The notes under the pieces: generated by a model
What the model was told of the DNA's origin: nothing
Database searches by the model: none
The model's input: only the letters and a program-made list of their open reading frames with translations
From: Gammaproteobacteria bacterium
Lineage (GTDB): Bacteria > Pseudomonadota > Gammaproteobacteria > GCA-001735895
Length of the DNA stretch: 47,562 bases
Reading direction: 5' to 3'
Assembly (NCBI GenBank): GCA_029862125.1
Contig: JAOTXY010000022.1
Coordinates: 1-47,562 of the forward strand
Translations under genes and position numbers: made by a program
In this document: positions 1-8,724 of the stretch, piece by piece
Position numbering within the stretch: the first letter of the stretch is position 1
How the letters are laid out: every line of letters starts with the position of its first letter

Positions 1-1
1 T

Positions 2-1528
2 CATTTCGATCCTTTGAAAATGGACGTTGGCTCCTGCACCTCGGTCATGTCTTACGCTTATGCGTCGCGTTTTAAAATTCTTGCGGTTGAAGTTGCCGAA
101 GACCAGGTTGTTATTGCGGTTACAGATCCTTACAACCTGGAGTGGATGGATGAAGTCGAACGCATAGTCAATAAAAAGATAACTACTGTGCTGGCTAATC
201 CGGCTGAATTGAAAAACTACCTGGTTGAGTTTTACAGCGTCAGCAAGGCCATGGATGGGGCTGGTAATAAGGGTCTTGGAGAGCTGCCGGGTAATATTCA
301 GAACCTCGAACAACTCATCCAGCTGGGTAAATCCGGCAAAGTCGACGCCGAGGACCAGCATATCGTCAGTATTGTCGACTGGCTGATGCAGTACGCGTTC
401 AATCAACGCGCCAGTGACATTCATATCGAACCCCGACGAGAGCAGGGCAACGTGCGCTTCAGGATCGATGGTGTCATGCACCAGGTTTACGAAATTCCAG
501 CCAATATCACCGCTGCAGTAGTAAGCCGGATTAAAATTATGGGGCGCCTCGATGTTGCTGAAAAGCGCAAGCCCCAGGATGGCCGTATCAAAACGCTTTC
601 CCCCGATGGCATCGAGATCGAGTTGCGCCTCTCCAGTATGCCCACCGCGTTTGGCGAGAAACTGGTACTGCGGATTTTCGATCCCGAAGTACTGGTCAAG
701 AATTTCGCCGCACTGGGTCTCGAAAAGCGGGAATCGGATATATGGAACAACATGATTTCGCGTCCTTACGGGATTATTCTGGTAACCGGTCCTACAGGTT
801 CGGGCAAAACCACCACGCTTTATACCAGCCTTAAGCACCTGGCAAAGCCGGAAGTGAATGTCTGTACGATCGAAGATCCGATCGAATTGATTGAACCCAG
901 TTTCAACCAGATGCAGGTTCAGCATAACATCGACCTGGATTTTGCCACCGGGGTTAAAACCCTGCTGCGCCAGGACCCCGATATTATTATGGTAGGTGAG
1001 ATTCGAGATCGGGAAACCGCGGAAATGGCGGTTCAGGCGGCGCTGACAGGACACCTGGTGTTGTCGACTCTGCATACCAACGACGCACCTTCTGCTATCG
1101 CGCGTCTCGCAGAAATAGGGGTGCCGCCTTATCTGATCACCGCGACCCTGATCGGGGTAGTGGCGCAACGCCTGGTACGTACCTTATGCCCGCATTGTAA
1201 ACAGGAAACCAGCCTCGAGCTGATCGACTGGCAGGCTTTGATCAAGCCCTGGACTACATCTGCACCGGAAAAAATTTGTGCTGCAGAAGGTTGCCTGGAA
1301 TGCCGTCAGACGGGTTTTAGCGGGCGCATAGGCATCTACGAAATGATGCCGCTGACCGATGCATTGAAACACGATATCACCGATAATTTCGATCTCGTAA
1401 AATTTCGTAAGACCGCTATCAAGGACGGCATGAAGCCGCTAAATCTTGCTGGTGCGCAAAAGGTGGCGCGTGGCCTGACCACGATCGAGGAAGTTCTCAA
1501 AGTAGCCCCGCCACGCTACGATCTTTAA
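2..1528 (+). CDS. gspE: GspE/PulE-family type II secretion (or type IV pilus) ATPase, 5' partial
   Basis: This is a hexameric traffic ATPase that powers type II secretion or type IV pilus assembly from the cytoplasmic face of the inner membrane. The reading frame is open to the left edge of the window, so the true start is missing; the TTG at 14 is only the first start-like codon. The remains of the N-terminal GspE_N/MshEN-like domain are followed by the catalytic domain. Counting from the TTG, this has Walker A GPTGSGKT (about 259-266), the Walker B region with RQDPDIIMVGEIRD, the His-box LSTLHTND, and a zinc-binding tetracysteine CPHC (392-395) with CLEC (427-430), as in GspE/PilB proteins. 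No gspF or other secretion gene follows in the window, so GspE and PilB cannot be separated by context. The family is certain, the exact system is not. Confidence 0.85.
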   Translation, partial: HFDPLKMDVGSCTSVMSYAYASRFKILAVEVAEDQVVIAVTDPYNLEWMDEVERIVNKKITTVLANPAELKNYLVEFYSVSKAMDGAGNKGLGELPGNIQNLEQLIQLGKSGKVDAEDQHIVSIVDWLMQYAFNQRASDIHIEPRREQGNVRFRIDGVMHQVYEIPANITAAVVSRIKIMGRLDVAEKRKPQDGRIKTLSPDGIEIELRLSSMPTAFGEKLVLRIFDPEVLVKNFAALGLEKRESDIWNNMISRPYGIILVTGPTGSGKTTTLYTSLKHLAKPEVNVCTIEDPIELIEPSFNQMQVQHNIDLDFATGVKTLLRQDPDIIMVGEIRDRETAEMAVQAALTGHLVLSTLHTNDAPSAIARLAEIGVPPYLITATLIGVVAQRLVRTLCPHCKQETSLELIDWQALIKPWTTSAPEKICAAEGCLECRQTGFSGRIGIYEMMPLTDALKHDITDNFDLVKFRKTAIKDGMKPLNLAGAQKVARGLTTIEEVLKVAPPRYDL

Positions 1529-1541
1529 ATCGGGTATCGGC

Positions 1542-2009
1542 ATGAAGTCCTTCAGCCAAGTTCTTTGCCTGGTGTGGGTGGCTATTCTGACCCAGTCCTG
1601 CAGCGATAACGCTGTCTCACCGCAAGACGAGATTCGTGCTTACATCGACTCGGGAGTCAATGCGGCGGAAAGCCGTGATACGGATGCGCTGGCCGAACTA
1701 ATGCATGGCGACTACTCCGATCAGAAAAGTTACAACAAGAAACAATTGACCGGGTTGCTGCGCGGCTATTTCTTCCGGCATAAAAATATTCATTTGTTCA
1801 CCAAAATCGACGCTATAGAATTGCTCACTGAAAATGAAGCGATCGTGCGGATGCATGTGGCGATGGCGGGTAGCGCGATTGCTGATGTCGATGCCTTATC
1901 CTCTTTAAGGGCAAGAATATATCGCTTCGAATTGCAGCTGATTAAACAGGATGAATGGTTGCTGCGTCATGCGCTTTGGGGGCCTGCAAGCATCGGCGAT
2001 TTCGAGTAG
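1542..2009 (+). CDS. Small lipoprotein, possible SnoaL/NTF2-like fold
   Basis: This 155-residue protein starts with a basic residue, a hydrophobic stretch and a lipobox-like LTQSC, with the lipidated cysteine at residue 20, so it is probably anchored in a membrane facing the periplasm. The mature part, of about 135 residues, begins with a helix rich in acidic residues (DEIRAYIDSGVNAAESRD). It then alternates helix and strand, ending in a stretch rich in W and L, which fits an NTF2/SnoaL-like cone fold. That fold call is a judgement from pattern, not from a motif. The gene starts 13 bases after the upstream secretion ATPase and is followed closely by a membrane protein gene, so the three may be co-transcribed. 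No function can be assigned. Confidence 0.7.
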   Translation: MKSFSQVLCLVWVAILTQSCSDNAVSPQDEIRAYIDSGVNAAESRDTDALAELMHGDYSDQKSYNKKQLTGLLRGYFFRHKNIHLFTKIDAIELLTENEAIVRMHVAMAGSAIADVDALSSLRARIYRFELQLIKQDEWLLRHALWGPASIGDFE

Positions 2010-2049
2010 AGTACTTCGCAGCGAAAACTTTACTATTTCAGGCGGTCGT

Positions 2050-2706
2050 TTGGGTACCAACTATAAAATAAAACTCGCAATCGTCGCCTTGTTGGTAAGC
2101 CTGGGCCTGGTAATGGAGATAGCGGGGTTGCTTGATGCCAGGCAGCTACTGATTGTCGCTCGGGAATATGCCCAGCATTGGTGGCTGATCGTGGTGTTGA
2201 TACTGGCACAGGCGCTGCTGTTTACCTTTGCGCTAGCCGGGTCGATATTTCTCTGGGTAGCGGCACCGCTTTATACCCCGCCGATGGCAACTTTTATCCT
2301 GGCGGCAGGCGGCACACTGGGCGGATTGGGCGCCTACTATTTTTCAGAGTATCTATCGCTGGAGTGGAAGGAAAAAATCCAGAATTCACGCAGTTACAAG
2401 TTTTTACATGCACAGGATAATTTTTTTTCCCTGTTTGCGATGCGCGTGTTCCCGGGTTTCCCCCACGCGTTGGTCAATTACAGTTCCGGAATCTTGTACG
2501 CAAAGCTGAGCCATTTTATTGTTGCGGCAATTCTGGGCATTTCCATCAAGTCGTATATTTATGCACGGGTAATCTACAGTGCCAGCAGTTCGCCATCACT
2601 CGATATGCTGTTTAATATTTCAGTGATCGGACCCCTGGTACTTTTATCGACGATTAGCGCCCTTGGGGTTTATCTAAATTACAGAATTACCAGCAAACGG
2701 CACTGA
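2050..2706 (+). CDS. VTT (TVP38/TMEM64/DedA-like) integral membrane protein
   Basis: This is an inner-membrane protein of the VTT superfamily. Members include DedA and TMEM64-type proteins, several of which act in lipid scrambling or membrane homeostasis; the substrate of this one is unknown. I see five to six hydrophobic segments, including IVALLVSLGLVMEIAGLL, LIVVLILAQALLFTFALAG and the family-typical glycine-rich stretch AAGGTLGGLGAYYFSEYL. These are followed by the RVFPGFPHALVNYSSGI loop, which resembles the conserved F/R-x3-P-x-P region. The frame is open from 1951, but that part overlaps the lipoprotein gene. I prefer the TTG at 2050, which puts the first membrane segment near the N-terminus; ATG 2113 is an alternative but would cut into that segment. 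It is probably co-transcribed with the two genes before it. Confidence 0.75.
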   Translation: MGTNYKIKLAIVALLVSLGLVMEIAGLLDARQLLIVAREYAQHWWLIVVLILAQALLFTFALAGSIFLWVAAPLYTPPMATFILAAGGTLGGLGAYYFSEYLSLEWKEKIQNSRSYKFLHAQDNFFSLFAMRVFPGFPHALVNYSSGILYAKLSHFIVAAILGISIKSYIYARVIYSASSSPSLDMLFNISVIGPLVLLSTISALGVYLNYRITSKRH

Positions 2707-2754
2707 AGCGACCGCTCGCCACTTATTGATATCTGCGTAATGGAAAAGCAATAA

Positions 2755-3333
2755 TTATTGCTTGAACCAGTTTGCGTGCAGCGCGTTGATTACCTTGTTG
2801 GGATAAATGGTTTTTCCAAGGCTACCGTTGTAGCGTGCCAGTGCGCGTCCGAGGTCATGGGGCTCCATGTCCATGTAATAGCGTAAAATCGTGCAACCCA
2901 TTCTCAGGTTAGTGCGTATTTTGAAAAGATTCTGGTCCGAAATCCCGATTTCGTTAAGCCAGAAGGGCATGACTTGCATCAGGCCGCGCGCACCGGAAAC
3001 CGAAATTGCGAATTCGTCAAAACGACTTTCCACTTCGATCACGGCGAGCACCAGTTCCGGTTCGATACCTACTCGTCGAGCCTCGTAGTGAATCAGTTTC
3101 AGTAACTCGATGCGTGATTTTGGTTCTTCGATAAACTTTTCCATCCGGCGTGACATATCCAGTAGCCAGACTTCTGCGTCGAAGCGATCTTCAAAACCGG
3201 CATCGGATTCGATGGCCTCTTTCAGCAGCTGTCGGAGCTGGGGGTCGGTCGAGGCACTAGCGGGCTCGACCGCGGCAATTGCCAGCAGGGGCAGGGTAAC
3301 GATTGCCGCGAACTGGATTATCCCGGGGCGCAT
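2755..3333 (-). CDS. Lytic transglycosylase with SLT domain
   Basis: This is a periplasmic enzyme that cleaves peptidoglycan between MurNAc and GlcNAc with formation of 1,6-anhydro-MurNAc. An N-terminal signal peptide (to about the ASAS region, residues 25-28) precedes a helical linker and a soluble-lytic-transglycosylase domain. The catalytic glutamate is E102 in [12 protein letters not shown], followed by the typical [10 protein letters not shown], and later ALARYNGS, where the family has A-x-YN-x-G. At 192 residues it is a short, single-domain member. Its start lies 16 bases inside the 3' end of proS on the same strand, so it is probably translated after proS from the same message. The family assignment is firm, but the specific Mlt name is not. 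Confidence 0.9.
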   Translation of the reverse strand: MRPGIIQFAAIVTLPLLAIAAVEPASASTDPQLRQLLKEAIESDAGFEDRFDAEVWLLDMSRRMEKFIEEPKSRIELLKLIHYEARRVGIEPELVLAVIEVESRFDEFAISVSGARGLMQVMPFWLNEIGISDQNLFKIRTNLRMGCTILRYYMDMEPHDLGRALARYNGSLGKTIYPNKVINALHANWFKQ

Positions 3334-5042
3334 TGATCGGGATAAAGTTTATCAACAAAGGCGATAAGTTCGTCGAGCGGTAACTCCTGGGCGCTATCGT
3401 CGCTTCTGCCCTTGTATTCGAACTGTTGTGCCGTGATCCCGCGCTCGCTCAGGACAATGCGATGTGGAATTCCGATCAGCTCCATGTCGGAAAATATAAC
3501 CCCGGGGCGCAGAGCACGATCATCGAGCAATACCTCGAGGCCTCGCGCAAGACATTGCTGGTATAGATCGTCAGTTGCCTGTTTTACGGCTTCTGATTTA
3601 TGGTAATTAATAGGGCAGATTGCCAGTTGAAAGGGTGCCAGCGTTGCCGGCCAGATAATTCCCTGCTCATCATGATTTTGTTCGATAGCCGCTGCAACCA
3701 CCCGAGTGACGCCAATGCCGTAACAGCCCATGAATGGAGCTACCCCTTTGCCATTTTCGTCGAGAACAGCGGCCTTCATGGATTCCGAGTATTTCTGGCC
3801 GAGTTGGAAAATATGTCCGACTTCGATGCCCCGCAGAATTTTTAATTGCCCGGTGCCGCCCGGGCCGGGATCGCCATCAATCACGTTACGGATATCAGCC
3901 GTGACGGGTTCATCGCAATCCCGCCCCCAGTTGGCATTGATAAAATGTTTATCATCCTGATTCGCGCCACAAACGAAGTCTCCAACCACCGCGGCACTGT
4001 GATCAACAATGGCTTTTAAATTTAATCCGACAGGGCCGATGGAACCGATATCGCTACCCAGGGTAGTGGTGATTTGCTCACGCTGGGCCAGGCGCAAAGG
4101 GCTGGCAACGCCATCGAGCCTCTCGGCTTTGAGCGCGTTCAGCTCGTGATCACCCCGTAATACCAGTGCAACCAGGCCTCCGTCCTCGGCTTCGACGATG
4201 AGGGTCTTCATGCATTGCTGCGCGCTTACGCCGAGACCGTTGGCGAGGTCCTCAATGGTATACATGCCGGGAGTATCGACGGTTTGCATTTCAGCGCTGG
4301 CCGCGCTGCGTTCGGTTGCCGGTGGCAACGCCTCCACAGTTTCAATATTGGCGGCAAAATCGCCCTGCTCGGAAAACGCAATTGCGTCCTCTCCGGAATC
4401 GGCAAGGACGTGAAATTCCTGCGAGGTACTACCTCCGATTGCGCCTGAATCTGCGCTAACCGCTCGATAATCAAGCCCGAAACGATCAAAAATATTAATG
4501 TATGCCTGATCCATAATATCGTAAGAGCGCTGCATGCCATCCTTGTCGATATCGAAGGAATAGGCGTCTTTCATTATGAATTCCCGCGAGCGCATAACTC
4601 CGAAGCGGGGCCTGATTTCATCGCGGAACTTGGTCTGGATCTGGTAAAAATTAAGCGGTAACTGGCGGTAGCTGTTAACTTCACGACGAAAAATATCGGT
4701 CACGATTTCTTCATGCGTAGGCCCGATACAGGCATCACGATCGTGCCGGTCCCGGAGGCGCAGTAATTCCGGGCCGAACTGATCCCAGCGCCCCGATTCC
4801 TGCCATAATTCTGCGGGTTGAAAGGAGGGCATCAGCAATTCAAGTGCACCGGCCCTGTCCATCTCTTCACGAATGATCTGCTCTACCTTTCGCAGTATTC
4901 GTAAACCGAGCGGTAACCAACTGTAGATTCCGGCAGCATGCCTGCGAATCATGCCGGCACGGAGCATAAGCTGATGGCTGATTATTTCGGCATCGACCGG
5001 GGTTTCTTTAAGCGTTGCCAGGTGGAAACGGGAAGCTCTCAT
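3318..5042 (-). CDS. proS: Prolyl-tRNA synthetase
   Basis: This cytoplasmic class II aminoacyl-tRNA synthetase charges tRNA-Pro. The 574-residue length and the order of parts match the bacterial type: an N-terminal catalytic core (motif 1 near residues 50-90, motif 2 with [26 protein letters not shown]), then the inserted YbaK-like editing domain that clears Ala-tRNA-Pro (about 230-390). Motif 3 is in [17 protein letters not shown], and a C-terminal anticodon-binding domain follows. The ATG at 5042 fits the usual MRxSxF start. A TATAAT-like box lies about 45 bases upstream, and a small hairpin (GGTGC-TGAT-GCACC at 5057-5070) sits in the presumed leader. The transglycosylase gene overlaps its 3' end. 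Confidence 0.98.
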   Translation of the reverse strand: MRASRFHLATLKETPVDAEIISHQLMLRAGMIRRHAAGIYSWLPLGLRILRKVEQIIREEMDRAGALELLMPSFQPAELWQESGRWDQFGPELLRLRDRHDRDACIGPTHEEIVTDIFRREVNSYRQLPLNFYQIQTKFRDEIRPRFGVMRSREFIMKDAYSFDIDKDGMQRSYDIMDQAYINIFDRFGLDYRAVSADSGAIGGSTSQEFHVLADSGEDAIAFSEQGDFAANIETVEALPPATERSAASAEMQTVDTPGMYTIEDLANGLGVSAQQCMKTLIVEAEDGGLVALVLRGDHELNALKAERLDGVASPLRLAQREQITTTLGSDIGSIGPVGLNLKAIVDHSAAVVGDFVCGANQDDKHFINANWGRDCDEPVTADIRNVIDGDPGPGGTGQLKILRGIEVGHIFQLGQKYSESMKAAVLDENGKGVAPFMGCYGIGVTRVVAAAIEQNHDEQGIIWPATLAPFQLAICPINYHKSEAVKQATDDLYQQCLARGLEVLLDDRALRPGVIFSDMELIGIPHRIVLSERGITAQQFEYKGRSDDSAQELPLDELIAFVDKLYPDQCAPG

Positions 5043-5088
5043 AGGTATTCATACGCGGTGCTGATGCACCTTACAATTAATTCGGCGC

Positions 5089-5094
5089 ATTATA
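5089..5094 (-). promoter_or_regulatory. Probable -10 box of proS
   Basis: On the minus strand this reads TATAAT in the context CTCTATAATGCGCC, a common sigma70 -10 setting. It would put the transcript start about 40 bases before the proS ATG. The matching -35 is poor (CTGTTA at 17 bases), so the call rests on the -10 and its position. Confidence 0.45.
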
Positions 5095-5138
5095 GAGGTT
5101 CCACCAACGGTTAACAGAAAATTAAGTACAAAGTCCCT

Positions 5139-5564
5139 TTACTGGCAGAAGCGCTCAACGTCGGCTTCGCTCTGGATTTTACGTTCCTCGATTTCCTCGG
5201 TCGTCATATAGCGAGTGCTGCCGTCGGCAGATCGCAGCTTGACGCGATCACTATTACTTATGACCTTGAGGTCTTCTTGCGCCTTTTCACAAGCAAGTCT
5301 GGCCTGGTCTTCAGGGATATTATTGTTGTCAGCAGCTGCGGTTGTGCCATTTCCGGTGTTTTCGGAACTTTTTGGCGTGGATAGCCGGGGTAGTGCCTTA
5401 CCGGGATTGCTCGGGGCTGACTGCACGCGCACGCCCTCGGTTTTGGCGGCAACTGGCGGTGCATCACCGTAGTGGACATTGCCTTCCTCATCGACCCATT
5501 TGTGAATCGTACCCGCATTCAGAGTCATTGAGGCCAGGAACATCAGGTAAATCAAGTAGCGCAT
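5139..5564 (-). CDS. DUF4124 domain-containing secreted protein
   Basis: This 141-residue protein has an N-terminal signal peptide (YLIYLMFLASMTLNAG). The mature part starts with the DUF4124 signature, in which a Trp-containing strand KWVDEEGNVHYGDAPP is followed by a proline-rich turn. A low-complexity linker rich in S, P, N and T follows (about 45-90). A C-terminal helix with two cysteines (RLACEKA and ERFCQ) may form a disulfide in the periplasm. DUF4124 proteins are common in gamma- and betaproteobacteria, and their role is not known. The gene stands alone between proS and a divergent LysR gene. Confidence 0.85.
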   Translation of the reverse strand: MRYLIYLMFLASMTLNAGTIHKWVDEEGNVHYGDAPPVAAKTEGVRVQSAPSNPGKALPRLSTPKSSENTGNGTTAAADNNNIPEDQARLACEKAQEDLKVISNSDRVKLRSADGSTRYMTTEEIEERKIQSEADVERFCQ

Positions 5565-5731
5565 GGTTTTCCCTGTTTTCGCCGTGTTCTTTAAGTCTAT
5601 GAACCCAAAGAATAGTTGTCATCCAAATATTTACAATCTTTTTTTAATGTTATATCTATAATTTCCGAACCATTTTTGACGGCAATCATCAATCAAATTT
5701 ATCTATTCTGTAGGTATCTATAAAAACAATA

Positions 5732-5737
5732 TATAAT
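5732..5737 (+). promoter_or_regulatory. Probable -10 box of the LysR-family gene
   Basis: TATAAT lies in a very AT-rich stretch (5600-5740). It overlaps the upstream in-frame ATG at 5736, which argues that this ATG is not the start and that translation begins at 5769. No good -35 is visible 16-18 bases upstream. The AT-rich region between the divergent genes could hold LysR binding sites (T-N11-A type), but no single one stands out. Confidence 0.4.
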
Positions 5738-5768
5738 GTTACCCCGGATAAATGGGCTAACGCACGCA

Positions 5769-6671
5769 ATGAGCGATCGCAGACTCAAGGTTTTCCACAC
5801 CGTTGCCAGGTTGCTAAGTTTTACCAAAGCGGCAGAAGCGCTGCACATGACCCAACCAGCCGTAACCTTCCAGGTACGTCAACTCGAAGAGTATTTCAAT
5901 ACACGCCTGTTTGATCGCACCCATAATAAAGTCAATTTAACCCCGGCCGGAGAACGTGTTTCCGAGTTTGCCGAACGCATCTTTGACCTGTATTCCGAGA
6001 TGGAAAATACGGTTCGTGATTTGACCGGTGAAATCAGTGGTGCACTGACCATAGGCGCAAGTACCACGATTGCTGAATACATGCTGCCAGCCTTGCTCGG
6101 GGAGTTTAAGATTCGCTACCCGGACATTAACCTGCGACTCAAGGTTTCAAACTCTGAAGGTATTGTATCGATGGTTGAACACAATGTGATTGACCTTGGC
6201 GTGGTCGAGTCGCCGGTGAGCAATAAGAACCTGATAGTCGAAGTGTGTCACGATGATCAACTGGTTGTGATTGCCGCGCCCGATCACGAGCTCGCGAAGC
6301 GCGGTGGCAAGGTAAAGGCTTCCGATATAGTGAAGTATCCGTTTGTCAGCCGCGAAGAGGGTTCCGGTACGCGCGATGTAATCATGCAGTACCTGGTCGA
6401 GGAAAAGATCAATCCCAACGATTTGAACTTCAGTCTTGAACTTGGTAGTCCGGAGTCGATTAAAGGCGCCGTCGAAGCAGGCATGGGTATCACCATAATT
6501 TCTCGCTCGATTATCGGCAAGGAATTAAAATTGAACACGCTTTGTGAACTACAACTCGATCCGCCATTGAGTCGGCCATTCTCGTTCGTTCGTCAACGTC
6601 AGAAGTTTCGGGTGACGGTAATGGAAAAATTACTCGAGTTCGCCCGTTCCTACTTCAAGAATAACAAGTAG
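5769..6671 (+). CDS. LysR-family transcriptional regulator
   Basis: This 300-residue DNA-binding regulator has the N-terminal winged helix-turn-helix of LysR proteins (RLKVFHTVARLLSFTKAAEALH, then TQPAVTFQVRQLEEYF). A linker helix and a two-lobed effector-binding domain (about 90-295) follow, beginning GALTIGASTTIAEYMLPALL. I chose ATG 5769, which gives the usual short MSDRRLKVF start; an earlier ATG at 5736 lies inside the probable -10 box. The effector domain resembles the CysB/CysL-like group of LTTRs, but the ligand cannot be read from sequence. The neighbours, a divergent DUF4124 gene and a downstream PerM-type gene, do not reveal the target. Confidence 0.92.
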   Translation: MSDRRLKVFHTVARLLSFTKAAEALHMTQPAVTFQVRQLEEYFNTRLFDRTHNKVNLTPAGERVSEFAERIFDLYSEMENTVRDLTGEISGALTIGASTTIAEYMLPALLGEFKIRYPDINLRLKVSNSEGIVSMVEHNVIDLGVVESPVSNKNLIVEVCHDDQLVVIAAPDHELAKRGGKVKASDIVKYPFVSREEGSGTRDVIMQYLVEEKINPNDLNFSLELGSPESIKGAVEAGMGITIISRSIIGKELKLNTLCELQLDPPLSRPFSFVRQRQKFRVTVMEKLLEFARSYFKNNK

Positions 6672-6708
6672 CCTTGAATTGCGCTTACGATGAATAAAAT
6701 TCCGCATC

Positions 6709-7770
6709 ATGTTTGAGATTCTAGAGCAGTGGTACCGTCGCCATTTCACCGATCCGCAAACGGTGATTTTTGCATTTATCCTGATTGCCGGCGCGCTGCT
6801 GGTATTTGTCCTGCATGCCCATTTATTGCCGATTATTGTCGCCATGATTATTGCATACCTGGCTGAGGGCATGGTGGTGCAGTTGCACAAGATCAATCTT
6901 GGGCGAACGGTCGCTGCGAGTTTTGTGACCGCACTCATGATTACAGCAATTATCCTTGTGTTCTTCGTGTTATTGCCATTGCTCTCAAAGCAGCTCAGCG
7001 AGCTGTTTCGCGAAATGCCGAACATGCTGTACAGGGGACAGCAGTTACTGCTACAGCTACCTGAACAGTATCCCGACTATGTTTCCACGGAACAGATTGA
7101 GGAAATCCTGACTCTGGCGCGCCTCGAACTGACGTCCATGGGACAACGCGTGGTGACCATATCGCTGTCGTCGGTAGTCGGGGTAATCACCTTCCTGGTT
7201 TACATGATTTTACTGCCGCTGATGGTGTTCTTTTTTTTAAAGGACAAGGAAATGATTCTTCACTGGCTTGCTGATTTTCTGCCCGAAGAGCGCAGATTGC
7301 TGCGCACCGTCTGGGCAGAACTCGATATCAAGATCGCCAGTTACGTGCGTGGCAAGGTAATTGAAGTCCTGATCATCTGGTCGGCAAGTTACCTTGCGTT
7401 TGCGATTATGGGGCTGAATTACGCGGTGTTGTTAAGCCTCGCGGTCGGCCTGTCGGTTATTATTCCGTATGTCGGTGCCACCGTGGTGACGATCCCTGTG
7501 GCCCTGATTGCTTTTTTCCAGTGGGGCTTCACTTCCGAGTTTGGCTGGCTAATGGCTATTTATGCCTTTATCCAGTTTCTGGACGGTAACCTGCTGGTGC
7601 CTTTACTGTTCTCTGAAGTGGTCAACTTGCATCCGGTTGCGATCATTGTCGCGGTTGTATTCTTTGGCAGTCTCTGGGGGGTTTGGGGTGTTTTCTTTGC
7701 AATTCCGCTGGCGACACTAATTCAGGCTATTATCAAGGCCTGGCCTTCCGATGAGTTATTTGCCGAATAG
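6709..7770 (+). CDS. AI-2E/PerM-family membrane protein
   Basis: This 353-residue inner-membrane protein is of the AI-2E transporter (PerM/YhhT) family. There are about seven hydrophobic segments: a pair near the start (VIFAFILIAGALLVFVL and LLPIIVAMIIAYL), one around residues 80-105, a long amphipathic soluble stretch (LSELFREMPNMLYRG onward), then further segments. These include the family-typical region LSLAVGLSVIIPYVGATV and the final WGVWGVFFAIPLATLIQAIIKAW. In many gammaproteobacteria a perM gene precedes a dapA-bamC region, as here. The family name reflects one proposed role in exporting autoinducer-2, and other members act as ion antiporters, so the substrate is open. Confidence 0.9.
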   Translation: MFEILEQWYRRHFTDPQTVIFAFILIAGALLVFVLHAHLLPIIVAMIIAYLAEGMVVQLHKINLGRTVAASFVTALMITAIILVFFVLLPLLSKQLSELFREMPNMLYRGQQLLLQLPEQYPDYVSTEQIEEILTLARLELTSMGQRVVTISLSSVVGVITFLVYMILLPLMVFFFLKDKEMILHWLADFLPEERRLLRTVWAELDIKIASYVRGKVIEVLIIWSASYLAFAIMGLNYAVLLSLAVGLSVIIPYVGATVVTIPVALIAFFQWGFTSEFGWLMAIYAFIQFLDGNLLVPLLFSEVVNLHPVAIIVAVVFFGSLWGVWGVFFAIPLATLIQAIIKAWPSDELFAE

Positions 7771-7848
7771 GCAGCAATTTCTTGTACATTCATATCAGTC
7801 TTTATAACATACGCTCCTTAATTGGCCATGGGAGAACAGGGTTTGTCC

Positions 7849-8724
7849 ATGTTTAAAGGCAGTATCGTAGCTTTGGTGACACCAATGCTCGGCAATGGTG
7901 ACGTTGATTTTTCGCAGCTGGAAGCGCTGATCGATTTTCATGTGCGTGAAGGAACCGAGGCGCTTGTGATTGCCGGTACGACTGGCGAATCGGCAACGCT
8001 TAGTCCCGACGAGCACTGCGACTTGTTGCATAAAAGCTACGAGATGATTAAGCAACGCTTGCCGATGATTGCCGGCACCGGTGCCAATTCGACCGCGGAA
8101 GCTATCGAACTCACCAAATGCGCAAAATCGAGCCGAGCTGAAGCCGCGCTGTTGGTAACGCCTTATTACAATAAACCGACACAAAAAGGCCTGGTATTAC
8201 ATCATCAGGCGATAGCCGGTGCAGTCGATATCGCGCAGATCCTTTACAACGTCCCGGGGCGTACCGCTTGTGACATGCAAGCTGATACCGTCGCCGAACT
8301 GTCAAAAGTTGGTAATATCGTGGGTATCAAGGAAGCGACCGGTAGCATGGAACGACTCGCCGATATCAAGCGCCAGGTCGATGACAGTTTTTCCTTGTTA
8401 ACTGGCGACGATTCCACCACCTGTGAGTTTATTTTAAACGGAGGTCATGGTGCTATTTCCGTCACCGCCAATGTAGTGCCTTCCAGGATGGCGAATATGT
8501 GCCAGCTCGCTCTGCAGGGTAAAGCTGCCGAGGCCCGAGAAGCGGATGCGGAAATCGCTGAATTACATCGGCTGCTGTTCATAGAGTCAAACCCGATACC
8601 GGTCAAATGGGCCGTTTCCCAAATGGGCTTTGGCGAATTGAATCTGCGCTTACCGATGACAGTTTTAGACGAGCAGTATCAACCGCCGTTGCGGCAAGCT
8701 TTAGCTGATTGCGGGGCACTATGA
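7849..8724 (+). CDS. dapA: 4-hydroxy-tetrahydrodipicolinate synthase
   Basis: This enzyme condenses pyruvate with aspartate semialdehyde in the first committed step of lysine and diaminopimelate synthesis. The 291-residue TIM barrel carries the Schiff-base lysine K161 (GIKEATG), the catalytic Tyr Y133 and R138 in ILYNVPGRTA, and the T44-T45 pair in AGTTGESATL. I chose ATG 7849 (MFKGSIVALVTPM), which matches the family start; TTG 7822 and ATG 7828 lie upstream in frame. The stop shares an ATGA overlap with bamC, so the two are translationally coupled, an arrangement conserved in gammaproteobacteria. Confidence 0.98.
   Translation: MFKGSIVALVTPMLGNGDVDFSQLEALIDFHVREGTEALVIAGTTGESATLSPDEHCDLLHKSYEMIKQRLPMIAGTGANSTAEAIELTKCAKSSRAEAALLVTPYYNKPTQKGLVLHHQAIAGAVDIAQILYNVPGRTACDMQADTVAELSKVGNIVGIKEATGSMERLADIKRQVDDSFSLLTGDDSTTCEFILNGGHGAISVTANVVPSRMANMCQLALQGKAAEAREADAEIAELHRLLFIESNPIPVKWAVSQMGFGELNLRLPMTVLDEQYQPPLRQALADCGAL

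Noticed and set aside
1951-2049. An earlier ATG start for the VTT membrane protein
   Set aside because: It would overlap the lipoprotein gene by 59 bases and add a hydrophilic N-terminus not expected for the family; TTG 2050 is a better fit.
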